Shown: one piece after another, positions 26,822 to 35,547 of the stretch | Position numbering within the stretch: position 1 is the first letter of the stretch | Layout of the letters: each line of letters begins with the position of its first letter | NCBI GenBank assembly: GCA_964568525.1 | Contig: CAZMPM010000002.1 | Location: 14,982 to 78,981 of the forward strand | DNA: 64,000 bases | From: CAYZPB01 sp964568525 | GTDB taxonomy: Bacteria > Bacillota > Bacilli > Tepidibacillales > Tepidibacillaceae | Direction: 5' to 3' | Position numbers and translations under genes: made by a program | The notes under the pieces: generated by a model | The model's database searches: none | Told to the model about the DNA's origin: nothing | Seen by the model: the letters and a program-made list of their open reading frames with translations, nothing else

Positions 26822-27751
26822 TTAATCTTCCCTCGTTCCTATTTTTATTCGCGGATCAATTATGCTATATAGAATATCTACAATGAAATTTGCAATAATC
26901 AAAATCGCGCCAAAGAAAATAGTAGTACCCATAATAACGGGATAATCACGTTTAGTAACACTATTTACGAAATACTTACCTAATCCAGGAATCGCAAAAA
27001 CTTGCTCAATAACAAAAGTACCTGTTAATAGGCTGGCAATTAGTGGACCCATAATAGTAATTATCGGCATAATTGCATTTCTAACAGTATGTTTCCAAAC
27101 AACTGCTAAATTAGTTAGACCCTTCGACTTAGCAGTTCTAATGTAATCTTGGCTGAGTACTTCAAGCATATTAGATCGCATCAGTCTGGCAACAACAGCC
27201 GTTGAGTGCATTCCTAATGCAACAGTTGGTAGCACAATGCTTGCCAAGGAATCCCATCTGGCAATTGGAAACCATCCCAAGCCAACTGCAAATATCATAA
27301 TTAAAATCGGTCCTAATACAAGGTTAGGGATTGATACCCCAAAAACAGCGATGCCCGTTGCTGTATAGTCAACCCAAGTATTTCTCCTTAGAGCAGCCAC
27401 AATGCCTAGCAACAAACCAAAAAATAATGCAAAGCCAAGCGCACCTGCACCAAGTGTTGCTGAAACCGGAAAATGGTCAGCTATAATTTCATTTACTGTT
27501 CTTGATTTTGAAAAATAGGAGGGACCTAAGTCACCGTGAAGAAGATTTTCAAAATACTTTAAATACTGTTCAGGAAACGACTTGTCCAAACCATAATATC
27601 TCTCAAGATTAGCCCTTACTTCTGCCGGTTGATTACCTTCCTTGTTCAACGGACTCCCAGGAGCTAAGTTCATCAATATAAATGTAATCGTAATAATGAC
27701 CCAGAGCGTAACAACGAGCATTACCACTCTTTGTGTAATAAACCTCAACAA
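26822..27751 (-). CDS. oppB: Oligopeptide ABC transporter permease OppB
   Basis: Second inner-membrane subunit, 309 aa, six helices. Seen: N-terminal LRFITQRVVMLVVTLWVIIT, the loop NLERYYGLDKSFPEQYLKYF, and the EAA region DYIRTAKSKGLTNLAVVWKH. The start is TTG at 27751, with GGGGGTG 7 nt upstream. A hairpin separates it from oppA, which may lower expression of oppB-F relative to oppA. Confidence 0.95.
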   Translation of the reverse strand: MLRFITQRVVMLVVTLWVIITITFILMNLAPGSPLNKEGNQPAEVRANLERYYGLDKSFPEQYLKYFENLLHGDLGPSYFSKSRTVNEIIADHFPVSATLGAGALGFALFFGLLLGIVAALRRNTWVDYTATGIAVFGVSIPNLVLGPILIMIFAVGLGWFPIARWDSLASIVLPTVALGMHSTAVVARLMRSNMLEVLSQDYIRTAKSKGLTNLAVVWKHTVRNAIMPIITIMGPLIASLLTGTFVIEQVFAIPGLGKYFVNSVTKRDYPVIMGTTIFFGAILIIANFIVDILYSIIDPRIKIGTRED

Positions 27752-27902
27752 AAATAAACACCCCCATGGAACTCTACGTCTTTTTAGTAATATGTTTTTA
27801 CAGAGAGAAGTCTCGTAAAATTATGTACAAATATAGCTTTAACTATAACATTAAAACTGAATAAAATACACAATTTTTAAAATATTATACCATTTTAAAT
27901 AA

Positions 27903-27934
27903 AAAAGTGGCATACAATTTTGTATGCCACTTTT
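27903..27934 (-). terminator. Strong hairpin between oppA and oppB (attenuating terminator)
   Basis: Perfect 15-bp inverted repeat AAAAGTGGCATACAA / TTGTATGCCACTTTT with a T-run on the minus strand, 24 nt after oppA. In opp operons such partial terminators give excess binding protein; inferred here. Confidence 0.85.
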
Positions 27935-27957
27935 GATAATTTTAAGAAATCGCCTGA

Positions 27958-29580
27958 TTAGTCAAGTAAGTTTCCGTTATATTCGCGGAAGTCAACGCCC
28001 ATATCAGGAGATGCTCCAGGAGGAACTAAACCAGTTGCTGGTAATTGTCCACCTTTTAGAATTTGGTTAACAATCGCTTCGCGGTCAATTGCAAGTGAGA
28101 AAGCTTTACGAATGTTAGCATTTTTGAATATTTCGTCTTGATTGTTGAACATAAAGAAGTAAGTGCCTAGGATAGGTACAGATGTAGCTTTACCACTTTG
28201 CAACAATTCATATGTTAATTCGCCAGGAGCTGAATCTTCATGAATTTCATTGTTTTGGAACAATTGATAAGCAGTATTATCATCATTAACCATAATCCAT
28301 TGAATTGAATTTAATTTAACGGCATCTTTATTCCAATATTTATCATTTTTAACAACTACGATTTTATCATCATGTGTCCAGCTTTTAAATGCAAATGGTC
28401 CATTTCCAACAAAACTAGCTGCGTTTGCTGCCCAGTTTGGATTAGCTTTAACAACTTTTTCATTTACTGGATAGTAGCTACCAAATGCAGTTAATTGTAA
28501 GAAATAAGGAGTTTGTGCTTCTAATTCAACTTTTAATGTTTTTGCATCAACTGCAGTAACCCCAACTTGATCAGCAGTAGCTTCACCAGCATTGTATTTT
28601 TCACCATTTTTCAATGGATACAATTGGTAAGCATAGTCAGCAGCTGTTTCAGGATCTAGAACTCTTTTCCATGCAAATTCAAAGTCTTGAGCAGTAACAG
28701 GATCACCATTAGTCCAGAACACGTTGTCTTTAAGTGTAAATGTATAGGTAAGTTGATCTTCAGAAACTGTCCAATCAGCAGCCATACCAGAACCTTTAGT
28801 TACTTCACTCTCTTTATCAAGTCTTGTTAAACCTTCTTGAAGGTGGCGAAGAATTTCAAAAGAAGTAGTGTCAGTTGCTTTTGCTGAGTCTAAGCTAGGT
28901 GGCTCAGTACGAGCATTAAGCAATAAATTATTGTTATATTTTGCGTCAGAGATTGATGCCCAAGTGTAGTCACGGCTACCTTCACCATGAAGAACTGTAT
29001 CTTTAACATAATCTTGTCTTACGCGTACTTCAGTGTAGAAGTAAATTGGAGCAATTCCAGCTTCTTTTAATAGAATTTTTTCTGCTTTAGATAGATACTC
29101 TAAACGTTTTGCTTGGTCGCCAGTTGCTTTAGCATCTGCAAGTAACTTATCATATTCAGCATTACTGTATTTAGCATCATTATTTCCGCCGCCAGTAATC
29201 CACATATCAAGGAATGTAATCGGATCCATGAAGTCTCCTAACCATCCAAGACGCCCAATTTGATAAGTGCCTTCAGCTAATGTGTCAAGATAAGCGTTCC
29301 ATTCCATGTTGTTGATTTCTACATTAACGCCTAACTGATCAGCCCACATTGCTTGAACTGCTTCTGCAATTTTTTGGTGAGTATTGTTTGTGTTGTAACT
29401 GTACTTAACTGTTGGTAGTTCACTAAGTCCTAGTTCTTTCAAACCAGCCTCTAAATATTCTTTCGCTGTGCCTGGTTCGCTGCCTGGTTTTGGTTCTTTA
29501 TCGCCACAACCAACTAGCCCTAGACTCACTACCAATACTAATGCTAGAGTAAGAATTAGCATTTTACGAGCTGCTTTCAT
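27958..29580 (-). CDS. oppA: Oligopeptide-binding lipoprotein OppA, circularly permuted
   Basis: Peptide-binding lipoprotein: signal MKAARKMLILTLALVLVVSL with lipobox LVGC (Cys25). The domain order is wrong for the family. Residues 39-210 (AKEYLEAGLKELGL, YNTNNTHQKIAEAVQAMW, YQIGRLGWLGDFMDPITFL, APIYFYTEVRV) match the C-terminal end of B. subtilis OppA. Residues 212-540 (NNNLLLNARTEPPSLDSA, QEGLTRLDKE, FTNGDPVTAQDFEFAWKR-like) match its N-terminal and middle parts. Nothing seems lost; the protein ends GNLLD, where ordinary OppA would continue into AKEYLEKGLKE. The frame is continuous, with AAGGGGG before the ATG. Being first in the operon, it is the partner of OppBCDF. Misassembly is the main alternative. 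Confidence 0.93.
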   Translation of the reverse strand: MKAARKMLILTLALVLVVSLGLVGCGDKEPKPGSEPGTAKEYLEAGLKELGLSELPTVKYSYNTNNTHQKIAEAVQAMWADQLGVNVEINNMEWNAYLDTLAEGTYQIGRLGWLGDFMDPITFLDMWITGGGNNDAKYSNAEYDKLLADAKATGDQAKRLEYLSKAEKILLKEAGIAPIYFYTEVRVRQDYVKDTVLHGEGSRDYTWASISDAKYNNNLLLNARTEPPSLDSAKATDTTSFEILRHLQEGLTRLDKESEVTKGSGMAADWTVSEDQLTYTFTLKDNVFWTNGDPVTAQDFEFAWKRVLDPETAADYAYQLYPLKNGEKYNAGEATADQVGVTAVDAKTLKVELEAQTPYFLQLTAFGSYYPVNEKVVKANPNWAANAASFVGNGPFAFKSWTHDDKIVVVKNDKYWNKDAVKLNSIQWIMVNDDNTAYQLFQNNEIHEDSAPGELTYELLQSGKATSVPILGTYFFMFNNQDEIFKNANIRKAFSLAIDREAIVNQILKGGQLPATGLVPPGASPDMGVDFREYNGNLLD

Positions 29581-29757
29581 AAAAATATACCCCCTTAAGT
29601 TTTTTGATTTTTATAATAAAGTTGCATAGCAACTATTATAAACTCCGATTAAATAACTTATATTTGATTATAATAACACATTTATAAGTGTTTGGCTATA
29701 AATATTCCATTATTATACATTATCCGTTGATACAGATTTCAGATATTTTACAGTCTC

Positions 29758-30285
29758 TCAATCAAACAAATCATCCCCGCACACATCATTTACCACTATA
29801 GCAGGAAATTTATCGACTTCTAACCGCAAAATAGCTTCAGGTCCCAACTCTGGATAAGCAATCGTTTCAGCAGCTTTGATCTGACGAGAAATTAGTGCAG
29901 CCGCACCACCTACCGCCGCAAAATAGACCACGCCATTCTTCTTCATAGATTCTCGCACTGGTACACTACGCTTCCCTTTGCCAATCATCCCACGCAGGCC
30001 GTGCTCAAGCAAAAGTGGCGTATACTGATCCATCCGACTACTGGTCGTTGGTCCAGCAGAACCAATCACCTCGCCAGGCTTAGCCGGACTTGGCCCCATA
30101 TAATAAATTACTTGGTTTAATAAAGCAAACGGCAACAGCTCACCATTATTTATCTGCTCCACCAGTTTTTTATGGGCGGCATCTCGGGCAACAAAAATCG
30201 TGCCGGTAATCAATACCTCATCACCAACTCGTAACTTATTTATTTCTGCGTCGATTAATGGTGCTTCTATGCGATGTATAGTCAT
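29758..30285 (-). CDS. Fumarate hydratase class I, beta (C-terminal) subunit
   Basis: Small subunit of two-subunit Fe-S fumarase, which hydrates fumarate to malate. About 175 aa beginning MTIHRIEAPL; seen: LRVGDEVLITGTIFVARDAAHKK, IYYMGPSPAKPGEVIGSAGP, TTSSRMDQYTPLLLE and GGAAALISR, typical of the swivelling domain. The ATG at 30285 follows AAGGAG at 6 nt; a longer frame would overlap the alpha gene. Ten nt downstream of the alpha subunit gene. A related tartrate dehydratase is the alternative, less likely beside citrate synthase and ICDH. Confidence 0.9.
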   Translation of the reverse strand: MTIHRIEAPLIDAEINKLRVGDEVLITGTIFVARDAAHKKLVEQINNGELLPFALLNQVIYYMGPSPAKPGEVIGSAGPTTSSRMDQYTPLLLEHGLRGMIGKGKRSVPVRESMKKNGVVYFAAVGGAAALISRQIKAAETIAYPELGPEAILRLEVDKFPAIVVNDVCGDDLFD

Positions 30286-30295
30286 TTCATACTCC

Positions 30296-31138
30296 TTATA
30301 AAATAATCTCTTTATGCCTACTTGCGTGACATCCAAGATTTACCGATACCGGCAAACTTGCCATATGCGTTGGGAATATTTCGATATTAACAGCAAGCGC
30401 TGTTACTGTTCCACCTAGTCCTTGCGGACCAACACCGCTACTGTTGATTGTAGCTAGTAAATCTTTTTCTAACTCAGCGATATCTTCCAACTCATGAGCT
30501 ACACCAATCTCGCGAAGCTGCGCCTCCTTAGCAAGTAGCGCCGCCTTCTCAGAAGTACCACCGATACCAACTCCGACTATTAGCGGCGGACAGGGATTCC
30601 CTCCCGCCGCAATAACTGTATCAAGAACGAACTGCTTCACGCCGCTACTTCCATCGGCTGGCGTCAACATTCTGCTAGCAGACATATTCTCGCTACCGCC
30701 ACCCTTAGCGATATAACGCAACCGCAATCTATCACCAGAAACGATTCGATAATGAACAATAGCGGGGGTATTATCTCCAGTATTAATTCGATTAAATGGG
30801 TGACCAACGATTGACTTGCGCAGGTAACCATCCCGATAACCAACTCGCACGCCTTCGTTAATCGCCTGCTCTAAATCGCCACCCACAATTCTTAAATCCT
30901 GCCCCACTTCAACAAAAAAAACAGCAATTCCAGTATCCTGGCAGATTGGCACCTGGTTATTGCGTGCAATCTCCTGATTCTCGATTAGCTGTTTAAGTAT
31001 ATTTCTACCAATTGGTGATTTTTCATTCTTTTCAGCATTAACAAGGGCTGTCAGCAAGTCACTGTTTAATTCGTAATTTGCCTTTTGAACCATCTCTGAG
31101 ACAGCAATCGAAATTTGTTTTGCATTAATCTCCCTCAT
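30296..31138 (-). CDS. Fumarate hydratase class I, alpha (N-terminal) subunit
   Basis: Catalytic Fe-S subunit, 280 aa. Three cysteines suited to a [4Fe-4S] cluster are in PICQDTGIAVFF, GGNPCPPLIVGVGIGG and VNLGCHASRHKEI. RYIAKGGGSENMSASRML is the family substrate loop. Preceded by GGAGG. It lies 34 nt after icd in a citrate synthase-icd-fumarase operon that would run the oxidative branch and the fumarate-malate step; aconitase is not in the window. Confidence 0.93.
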   Translation of the reverse strand: MREINAKQISIAVSEMVQKANYELNSDLLTALVNAEKNEKSPIGRNILKQLIENQEIARNNQVPICQDTGIAVFFVEVGQDLRIVGGDLEQAINEGVRVGYRDGYLRKSIVGHPFNRINTGDNTPAIVHYRIVSGDRLRLRYIAKGGGSENMSASRMLTPADGSSGVKQFVLDTVIAAGGNPCPPLIVGVGIGGTSEKAALLAKEAQLREIGVAHELEDIAELEKDLLATINSSGVGPQGLGGTVTALAVNIEIFPTHMASLPVSVNLGCHASRHKEIIL

Positions 31139-31172
31139 TTAATCAGCCTCCATCACCAAGTTCCAGCGCTAT

Positions 31173-32468
31173 TTACATGTTTTTAATTAATTCAGTGCCA
31201 AACTCTGAGCACTTTAACTCGGTCGCATCATCCATTAAACGGGCGAAGTCGTAGGTAACTTTTTTGTTAGAAATAGTTTTTTCCATTGTAGATATAATCA
31301 ATTCCGCTGCTTCATTCCAGCCAAGATAACGTAACATCATCTCTCCGGATAAAATTACAGAAGATGGATTAACCTTGTCTAATCCTGCATACTTCGGTGC
31401 AGTACCATGCGTTGCCTCAAAAATTGCTATGCCGGTGTCATAGTTGATGTTTGCTCCTGGCGCTATGCCGATCCCACCAACTTGTGCCGCTAAAGCATCG
31501 GAAATATAGTCTCCGTTTAAATTCGGTGTCGCAATCACATCATACTCTTTAGGTCTGAGTAATATCTGTTGCAAAAAAGCATCAGCAATCATATCCTTAA
31601 CTAAGATTTTCCCCGCAGCTATAGCAACCGCCTGTTGCCTATTCGCTTCCTCTACTCCGCTAGTTTCAGCGATTCGATCATACTGCCTCCAAGTAAAAAC
31701 ATACTCACCATACTCCGCCTCTAAGAAATCATAACCCCACTGTTTGAATGCGCCCTCAGTGTATTTCATGATATTGCCCTTATGAACAAACGTTATTGAT
31801 TGTCGCTTACTCGCAAGCGTATATTCAATCGCAGCACGTACTAAACGTTCAGTTCCTTCTTTAGAAATCGGTTTGATTCCAATTGATGAGGTTTCTGGAA
31901 AACGAATTTTCTTAACCCCTAGTTCATCCTGAAGGAATGTAATAATCTTTTTCGCTCCCTCAGAACCAGCCTCCCACTCAATTCCTGCATAAATATCTTC
32001 AGTATTTTCGCGGAAGATAACCATATCAACATATTCCGGATTTTTAACTGGTGAAGGGACGCCTTTAAACCACTGAACGGGACGAACGCAAGCATACAGG
32101 TCAAGTTCCTGACGAAGAGTCACATTCAATGAGCGGAAGCCACCGCCGATAGGTGTTGTGAGTGGTCCTTTAATACTCACCAAGTATTCTTTCATCGCCG
32201 TAAGCGTATCTTTAGGTAACCATTCTCCCCATTTATCAAACGCTTTCTCGCCAGTATAAACCTCATACCAGACAATTTTGCGCTTTCCTTGATAAGCTTT
32301 TTCAACTGCCGCATCTAGAACGCGTTGAGCAGCTGCCCAGATATCTGGCCCAGTTCCGTCTCCCTCAATGAAAGGAATAATTGGATTATCAGGAACCTGT
32401 AGTTTACCAGCTTTAATCGTTATTTTATCTCCCGCTTGTGGCAATTCATACTTCTCAAAAATACTCAT
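31173..32468 (-). CDS. icd: Isocitrate dehydrogenase (NADP-type)
   Basis: Oxidative decarboxylation of isocitrate to 2-oxoglutarate. 431 aa, dimeric E. coli/Bacillus type. Seen: PFIEGDGTGPDIW, GGGFRSLNVTLRQELDLYAC with the substrate serine, RENTEDIYAGIEWE, HKGNIMKYTEGAF, NLNGDYISDALAA, and the cofactor segment ATHGTAPKYAG. AGGAGG precedes the start. 32 nt after citrate synthase. Confidence 0.96.
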   Translation of the reverse strand: MSIFEKYELPQAGDKITIKAGKLQVPDNPIIPFIEGDGTGPDIWAAAQRVLDAAVEKAYQGKRKIVWYEVYTGEKAFDKWGEWLPKDTLTAMKEYLVSIKGPLTTPIGGGFRSLNVTLRQELDLYACVRPVQWFKGVPSPVKNPEYVDMVIFRENTEDIYAGIEWEAGSEGAKKIITFLQDELGVKKIRFPETSSIGIKPISKEGTERLVRAAIEYTLASKRQSITFVHKGNIMKYTEGAFKQWGYDFLEAEYGEYVFTWRQYDRIAETSGVEEANRQQAVAIAAGKILVKDMIADAFLQQILLRPKEYDVIATPNLNGDYISDALAAQVGGIGIAPGANINYDTGIAIFEATHGTAPKYAGLDKVNPSSVILSGEMMLRYLGWNEAAELIISTMEKTISNKKVTYDFARLMDDATELKCSEFGTELIKNM

Positions 32469-32500
32469 TTACATCCTCCTAATATATTATCTATCCTCAA

Positions 32501-33613
32501 TTATCTACTCTCAATCGGAATATACCTACGGTCAGCTGGTCCCAAGTATTCTGCACGTGGTCTAATCAATCGATTATTTTCATACTGCTCCATAATGTGT
32601 GCAGTCCAGCCCGACATTCTACTTATAATAAAGATCGGCGTAAACAAATCCGTAGAAAGCCCTAAATAATAATATAAAGTTGCCGAATAAAAGTCGACAT
32701 TCGGTAATAAGCCCTTCTTCTCATACACGTAATCAGCTATATTACACGATAAATTATAACACTCCATGTTATTATTCTGCTCAGCTATCTTGTAGGCAAC
32801 CTCTTTAAGGTGGCTGGTGCGCGGATCACCGTTTTTGTAAACTCGGTGTCCAATCCCCATGATTTTCTCACCTTTTTCAAGCTTATTGTCAATATACGGT
32901 TTAATATTTGCCTGTTCACCTATCTCCTCAAGCATCAGCATTACTTGTTCATTTGCACCACCATGTAGACTCCCTTTAAGAGCGCCCATAGCGGCGATAA
33001 CACCTGAATGCATGTCAGATAATGTTGAAACGGTAACACGAGCGGTAAAGGTAGAAGCATTTAGCTCATGGTCAGCGTGGAGAATTAGTGACTGATCAAA
33101 CGCTTTTTCAGCAAGTTCATCAGGCTCCTTCCCCGATAACATATAAAGAAAATTAGCCGCATAACCTAAGTGCGGATTTGCTCTAATCGGTTCTAAATTG
33201 TTTCGCACCCGATGTAATGTAGCAACTATTGGTGAAATTTGCGCCATGAGAAATGTAGCTTTTTTCAGATTGGCCTCATGAGAAAAATCTTCAATCTCAG
33301 TATTGTAAAGTGCAGAAATAGAAATTATAACACGCATTACATCGATAAAATCAGCATTCTTTGGTAATAACTTCATTAAAGTAACAATATTTTCTGATAG
33401 ATTGCAATGTTTCTTTAATTCATCTTTAAAGACAGCATATTCAGCTGTTGTAGGTAATTCTCCGTACCACAACAGATAAATTATCTCCTCAAACGTAGCA
33501 TTGTCTGCAAGGTCATCTAGTCGATAACCTCTATATCTAATCATCTCATCATCAAGCAAAGTAATCGATGATTTTGCAGCAATTATTCCATCTAATCCTA
33601 ATGTAATGTTCAT
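32501..33613 (-). CDS. Citrate synthase
   Basis: Condenses oxaloacetate and acetyl-CoA; 370 aa, short bacterial/Bacillus type. Catalytic and binding motifs: HADHELNASTFTARV, GALKGSLHGGANEQVM, MGIGHRVYKNGDPRTSHL with His and Asp, and the C-terminal arginine segment RPRAEYLGP. First gene of the TCA operon. A promoter (TTCACA-17-TAGAAT) 63-91 nt upstream overlaps an inverted repeat. Confidence 0.96.
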   Translation of the reverse strand: MNITLGLDGIIAAKSSITLLDDEMIRYRGYRLDDLADNATFEEIIYLLWYGELPTTAEYAVFKDELKKHCNLSENIVTLMKLLPKNADFIDVMRVIISISALYNTEIEDFSHEANLKKATFLMAQISPIVATLHRVRNNLEPIRANPHLGYAANFLYMLSGKEPDELAEKAFDQSLILHADHELNASTFTARVTVSTLSDMHSGVIAAMGALKGSLHGGANEQVMLMLEEIGEQANIKPYIDNKLEKGEKIMGIGHRVYKNGDPRTSHLKEVAYKIAEQNNNMECYNLSCNIADYVYEKKGLLPNVDFYSATLYYYLGLSTDLFTPIFIISRMSGWTAHIMEQYENNRLIRPRAEYLGPADRRYIPIESR

Positions 33614-33675
33614 AACTAGACTCCTTTCTTTTCAGAAATAATACCTAACAACTCTGCTCGTTGCTTAGCTATTCT

Positions 33676-33715
33676 ATTCTAATATATTTAAACAAGATTG
33701 TGAATAACTATTCAC
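33676..33715 (-). promoter_or_regulatory. Promoter of the citrate synthase operon with overlapping palindrome
   Basis: Minus strand: -35 TTCACA (33704-33699), 17-nt spacer, -10 TAGAAT (33681-33676). A perfect repeat GTGAATA-AC-TATTCAC (33700-33715) covers the -35, placing its centre at about -38. It has the dyad size expected for a Crp/Fnr-type dimer, and a Crp/Fnr gene ends at the adjacent base. Confidence 0.55.
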
Positions 33716-33716
33716 T

Positions 33717-34418
33717 CTAATCTTCCCAACTCTTACTTCCAACAACTTTGCCGTCAGCTAATTCTGTTAGCTCAATTTTATTAATTAAAACGAATCGATC
33801 GCGTTCAACCTCAATCAGCTTTTCATCAGCCATGCGATATAGATAACGGCAAACTACTTCTTTAGTCGATCCAATTGTTGAAGCAATCTCCTCCAAAGTC
33901 ATATTTCGAGGAATGCAACTTTCGTCTGAAGCTTCAAATTCACTCATCAATAACCGCGCCAAACGACTTCCGACCGGGCTAGAAGAGAACTCTTCAATAA
34001 TCTGAGTAACATCAAGTGACCGCTCATTAAGTTGACAGCAAACCTGCCACAACACTTCTTTATTATTTCTAATTAACGGTAAAATAATGTTTTTATGCCA
34101 CCGATAAATTGTTGACGGCCGAAAAACTACTATAGTAGATGGTGTAGATTTCTGAGTGAAAAGATCATGCCCAAAAAAAATATCTCCAGTATTGAACCTC
34201 TTCATCGTAATACTTCTGCCATTAATCAACTCTTTAATAGCGTAAAGCAGTCCATCTTCTAAGACAAAAACATACGGAAATTTATCCCCACTGAAATTAA
34301 GATATTGGCCTTTCTCCAATACAACCTTCTCGACATTAGCAAGTAACAAACTTTGCTCCGCTTTAGTAAAGGAGGCAAATAATTTATTTTCCCCAAGAAG
34401 TTTGTTTAGCTCCGCCAT
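33717..34418 (-). CDS. Crp/Fnr family transcriptional regulator (copy 1)
   Basis: 233 aa: cyclic-nucleotide-binding-like beta barrel (about 10-130) and a C-terminal winged helix (about 150-225). The recognition helix is in IASTIGSTKEVVCRYLYRMA, followed by LIEVERDRFVLINK. No FNR-type N-terminal cysteine cluster is visible, so the signal is unknown. It is a clear paralogue of the protein at 35548-36249 (shared NMTLEE/DEIA, ST.EVVCR.LYR, FVLINKIEL/FILINKIEL, ADG..V, SW ends). It is transcribed divergently from the membrane protein gene it adjoins. GGAGGG precedes the ATG. Confidence 0.9.
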   Translation of the reverse strand: MAELNKLLGENKLFASFTKAEQSLLLANVEKVVLEKGQYLNFSGDKFPYVFVLEDGLLYAIKELINGRSITMKRFNTGDIFFGHDLFTQKSTPSTIVVFRPSTIYRWHKNIILPLIRNNKEVLWQVCCQLNERSLDVTQIIEEFSSSPVGSRLARLLMSEFEASDESCIPRNMTLEEIASTIGSTKEVVCRYLYRMADEKLIEVERDRFVLINKIELTELADGKVVGSKSWED

Positions 34419-34436
34419 ACTTCTAACCCTCCACTT

Positions 34437-34449
34437 TCACTAACAGTGA
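34437..34449. promoter_or_regulatory. Perfect inverted repeat before Crp/Fnr copy 1
   Basis: TCACT-AAC-AGTGA, 19 nt upstream of the regulator ATG on the minus strand. Position suits autoregulation, not demonstrated. Confidence 0.35.
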
Positions 34450-34514
34450 GTAATTGAATAATGTTACATTTCATTATATTAGATTATTCGCTTTTATTAA
34501 AGAATGATGTTCTT

Positions 34515-34556
34515 TTAACCTGGGTTAATTGTTCACATGTTAAATTCTGATATGTT
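34515..34556 (+). promoter_or_regulatory. PrfA-like box and promoter of the membrane protein gene
   Basis: Perfect arms TTAACC-TG-GGTTAA (34515-34528), the 6-2-6 form of the PrfA box TTAACA-NN-TGTTAA. A weak promoter follows: TTGTTC (34529-34534), 16-nt spacer, TATGTT (34551-34556). With the start near 34563 the palindrome is centred at about -41, the usual class II activator position for Crp/Fnr proteins, two of which flank the gene. Confidence 0.5.
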
Positions 34557-34594
34557 TGAAATAGGTAATCATAATATTCTTAGGAGGTTTTAAA

Positions 34595-35452
34595 ATGAAT
34601 CAAAATCTTTCAAAAGGAACTCGGATGACAGTACTTGCTGTAGTACTAATTGCTGCTCTCTTAATGATTGCAGTACTACCTTTGACTGTGCCAGATGCTT
34701 TAGAGCTAATTCAAGTTGAACAAGCAAAAAGGATTGCTAAATTTTACGCAGATAATAATCCTGATGCTTCATTAATCAGCAAAACTCGTGAATTAGTTGG
34801 GTTCTTCTTCCCACTTTGGACATCATTGACAATGTTTGCAGGAATGGTATTACTTGTAATTGCTAAACCATTTTATCAAGGAGCTAAATGGGCTAGATCG
34901 TTAGCGCTTGCCTGTCTGTCAATCCCTTCTATTGGTGGAGCTTACATGACAGTGCCTTACCTAAACTTCGCAAAAGTTGGTACTCCAAACGGGCTTTGGT
35001 TTGCTGCAGTTGGACTTATCGCCTACTTTGTTGTTGTACTTGCAACAAAAGCATCTGCTAAAGCTAAGTTAATTGATTTTTGGGTATTCTTAATTATGGG
35101 CGTAACTGCTGCCGAAGCATTCTCTAACGGACACGCTGCTAGCCGTATTGTTAGTGGTCACTTTGCAAGACCACACTATGCTGATGGAATCTTTATCTTA
35201 TTCCCAACAATGGCAATTGGCTGGATTGCAACTATTCTATTACTACTCGCAATCTATTTCGTTGCACAACGCCACATCGCTGGCTGGTATCTTGCTCTAA
35301 TGAGCGGACTTGGTGTTATGATCATGGGATTTGTTACGCAAACTGTCAGAACAGCAACATTTGACTACCTATATCAAGGTCTAATGGGACTAGCTATCCT
35401 TGCAACTTTCTTGATCCCAGTAGTAAAAGCAAGAATGATCGAAAAAGAATAA
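34595..35452 (+). CDS. Polytopic membrane protein of unknown function
   Basis: 285 aa with about seven predicted membrane helices (first at residues 12-32, last at 255-277) and an outer loop after helix 1 (DALELIQVEQAKRIAKFYAD). I do not recognise a family. A central segment AEAFSNGHAASRIVSGHFAR carries several His and Arg residues near a membrane boundary, which could bind a metal or haem, a guess. Good ribosome site AGGAGG. It lies between two paralogous Crp/Fnr genes, in opposite orientation to both, behind a PrfA-like box, so it is probably their direct target. Confidence 0.75.
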   Translation: MNQNLSKGTRMTVLAVVLIAALLMIAVLPLTVPDALELIQVEQAKRIAKFYADNNPDASLISKTRELVGFFFPLWTSLTMFAGMVLLVIAKPFYQGAKWARSLALACLSIPSIGGAYMTVPYLNFAKVGTPNGLWFAAVGLIAYFVVVLATKASAKAKLIDFWVFLIMGVTAAEAFSNGHAASRIVSGHFARPHYADGIFILFPTMAIGWIATILLLLAIYFVAQRHIAGWYLALMSGLGVMIMGFVTQTVRTATFDYLYQGLMGLAILATFLIPVVKARMIEKE

Positions 35453-35474
35453 TTGTATAATTATATTTAAACAG

Positions 35475-35518
35475 TGAACCCGATAGGAGATAATCTTATC
35501 GGGTTCAAATATTTTAGA
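35475..35518 (+). terminator. Terminator of the membrane protein gene
   Basis: Perfect 11-bp stem TGAACCCGATA / TATCGGGTTCA (35475-35507), 10-nt loop, followed by AATATTTTAG. It is 22 nt after the stop. Confidence 0.85.
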
Positions 35519-35547
35519 ATAATATTGTATAATTATTTATAAATAGC

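Noticed and set aside
27903..27934. End of an independent oppA unit, oppB-F having a separate promoter
   Set aside because: No convincing promoter is visible between the hairpin and oppB; partial read-through is the simpler reading, though a hidden promoter is not excluded.
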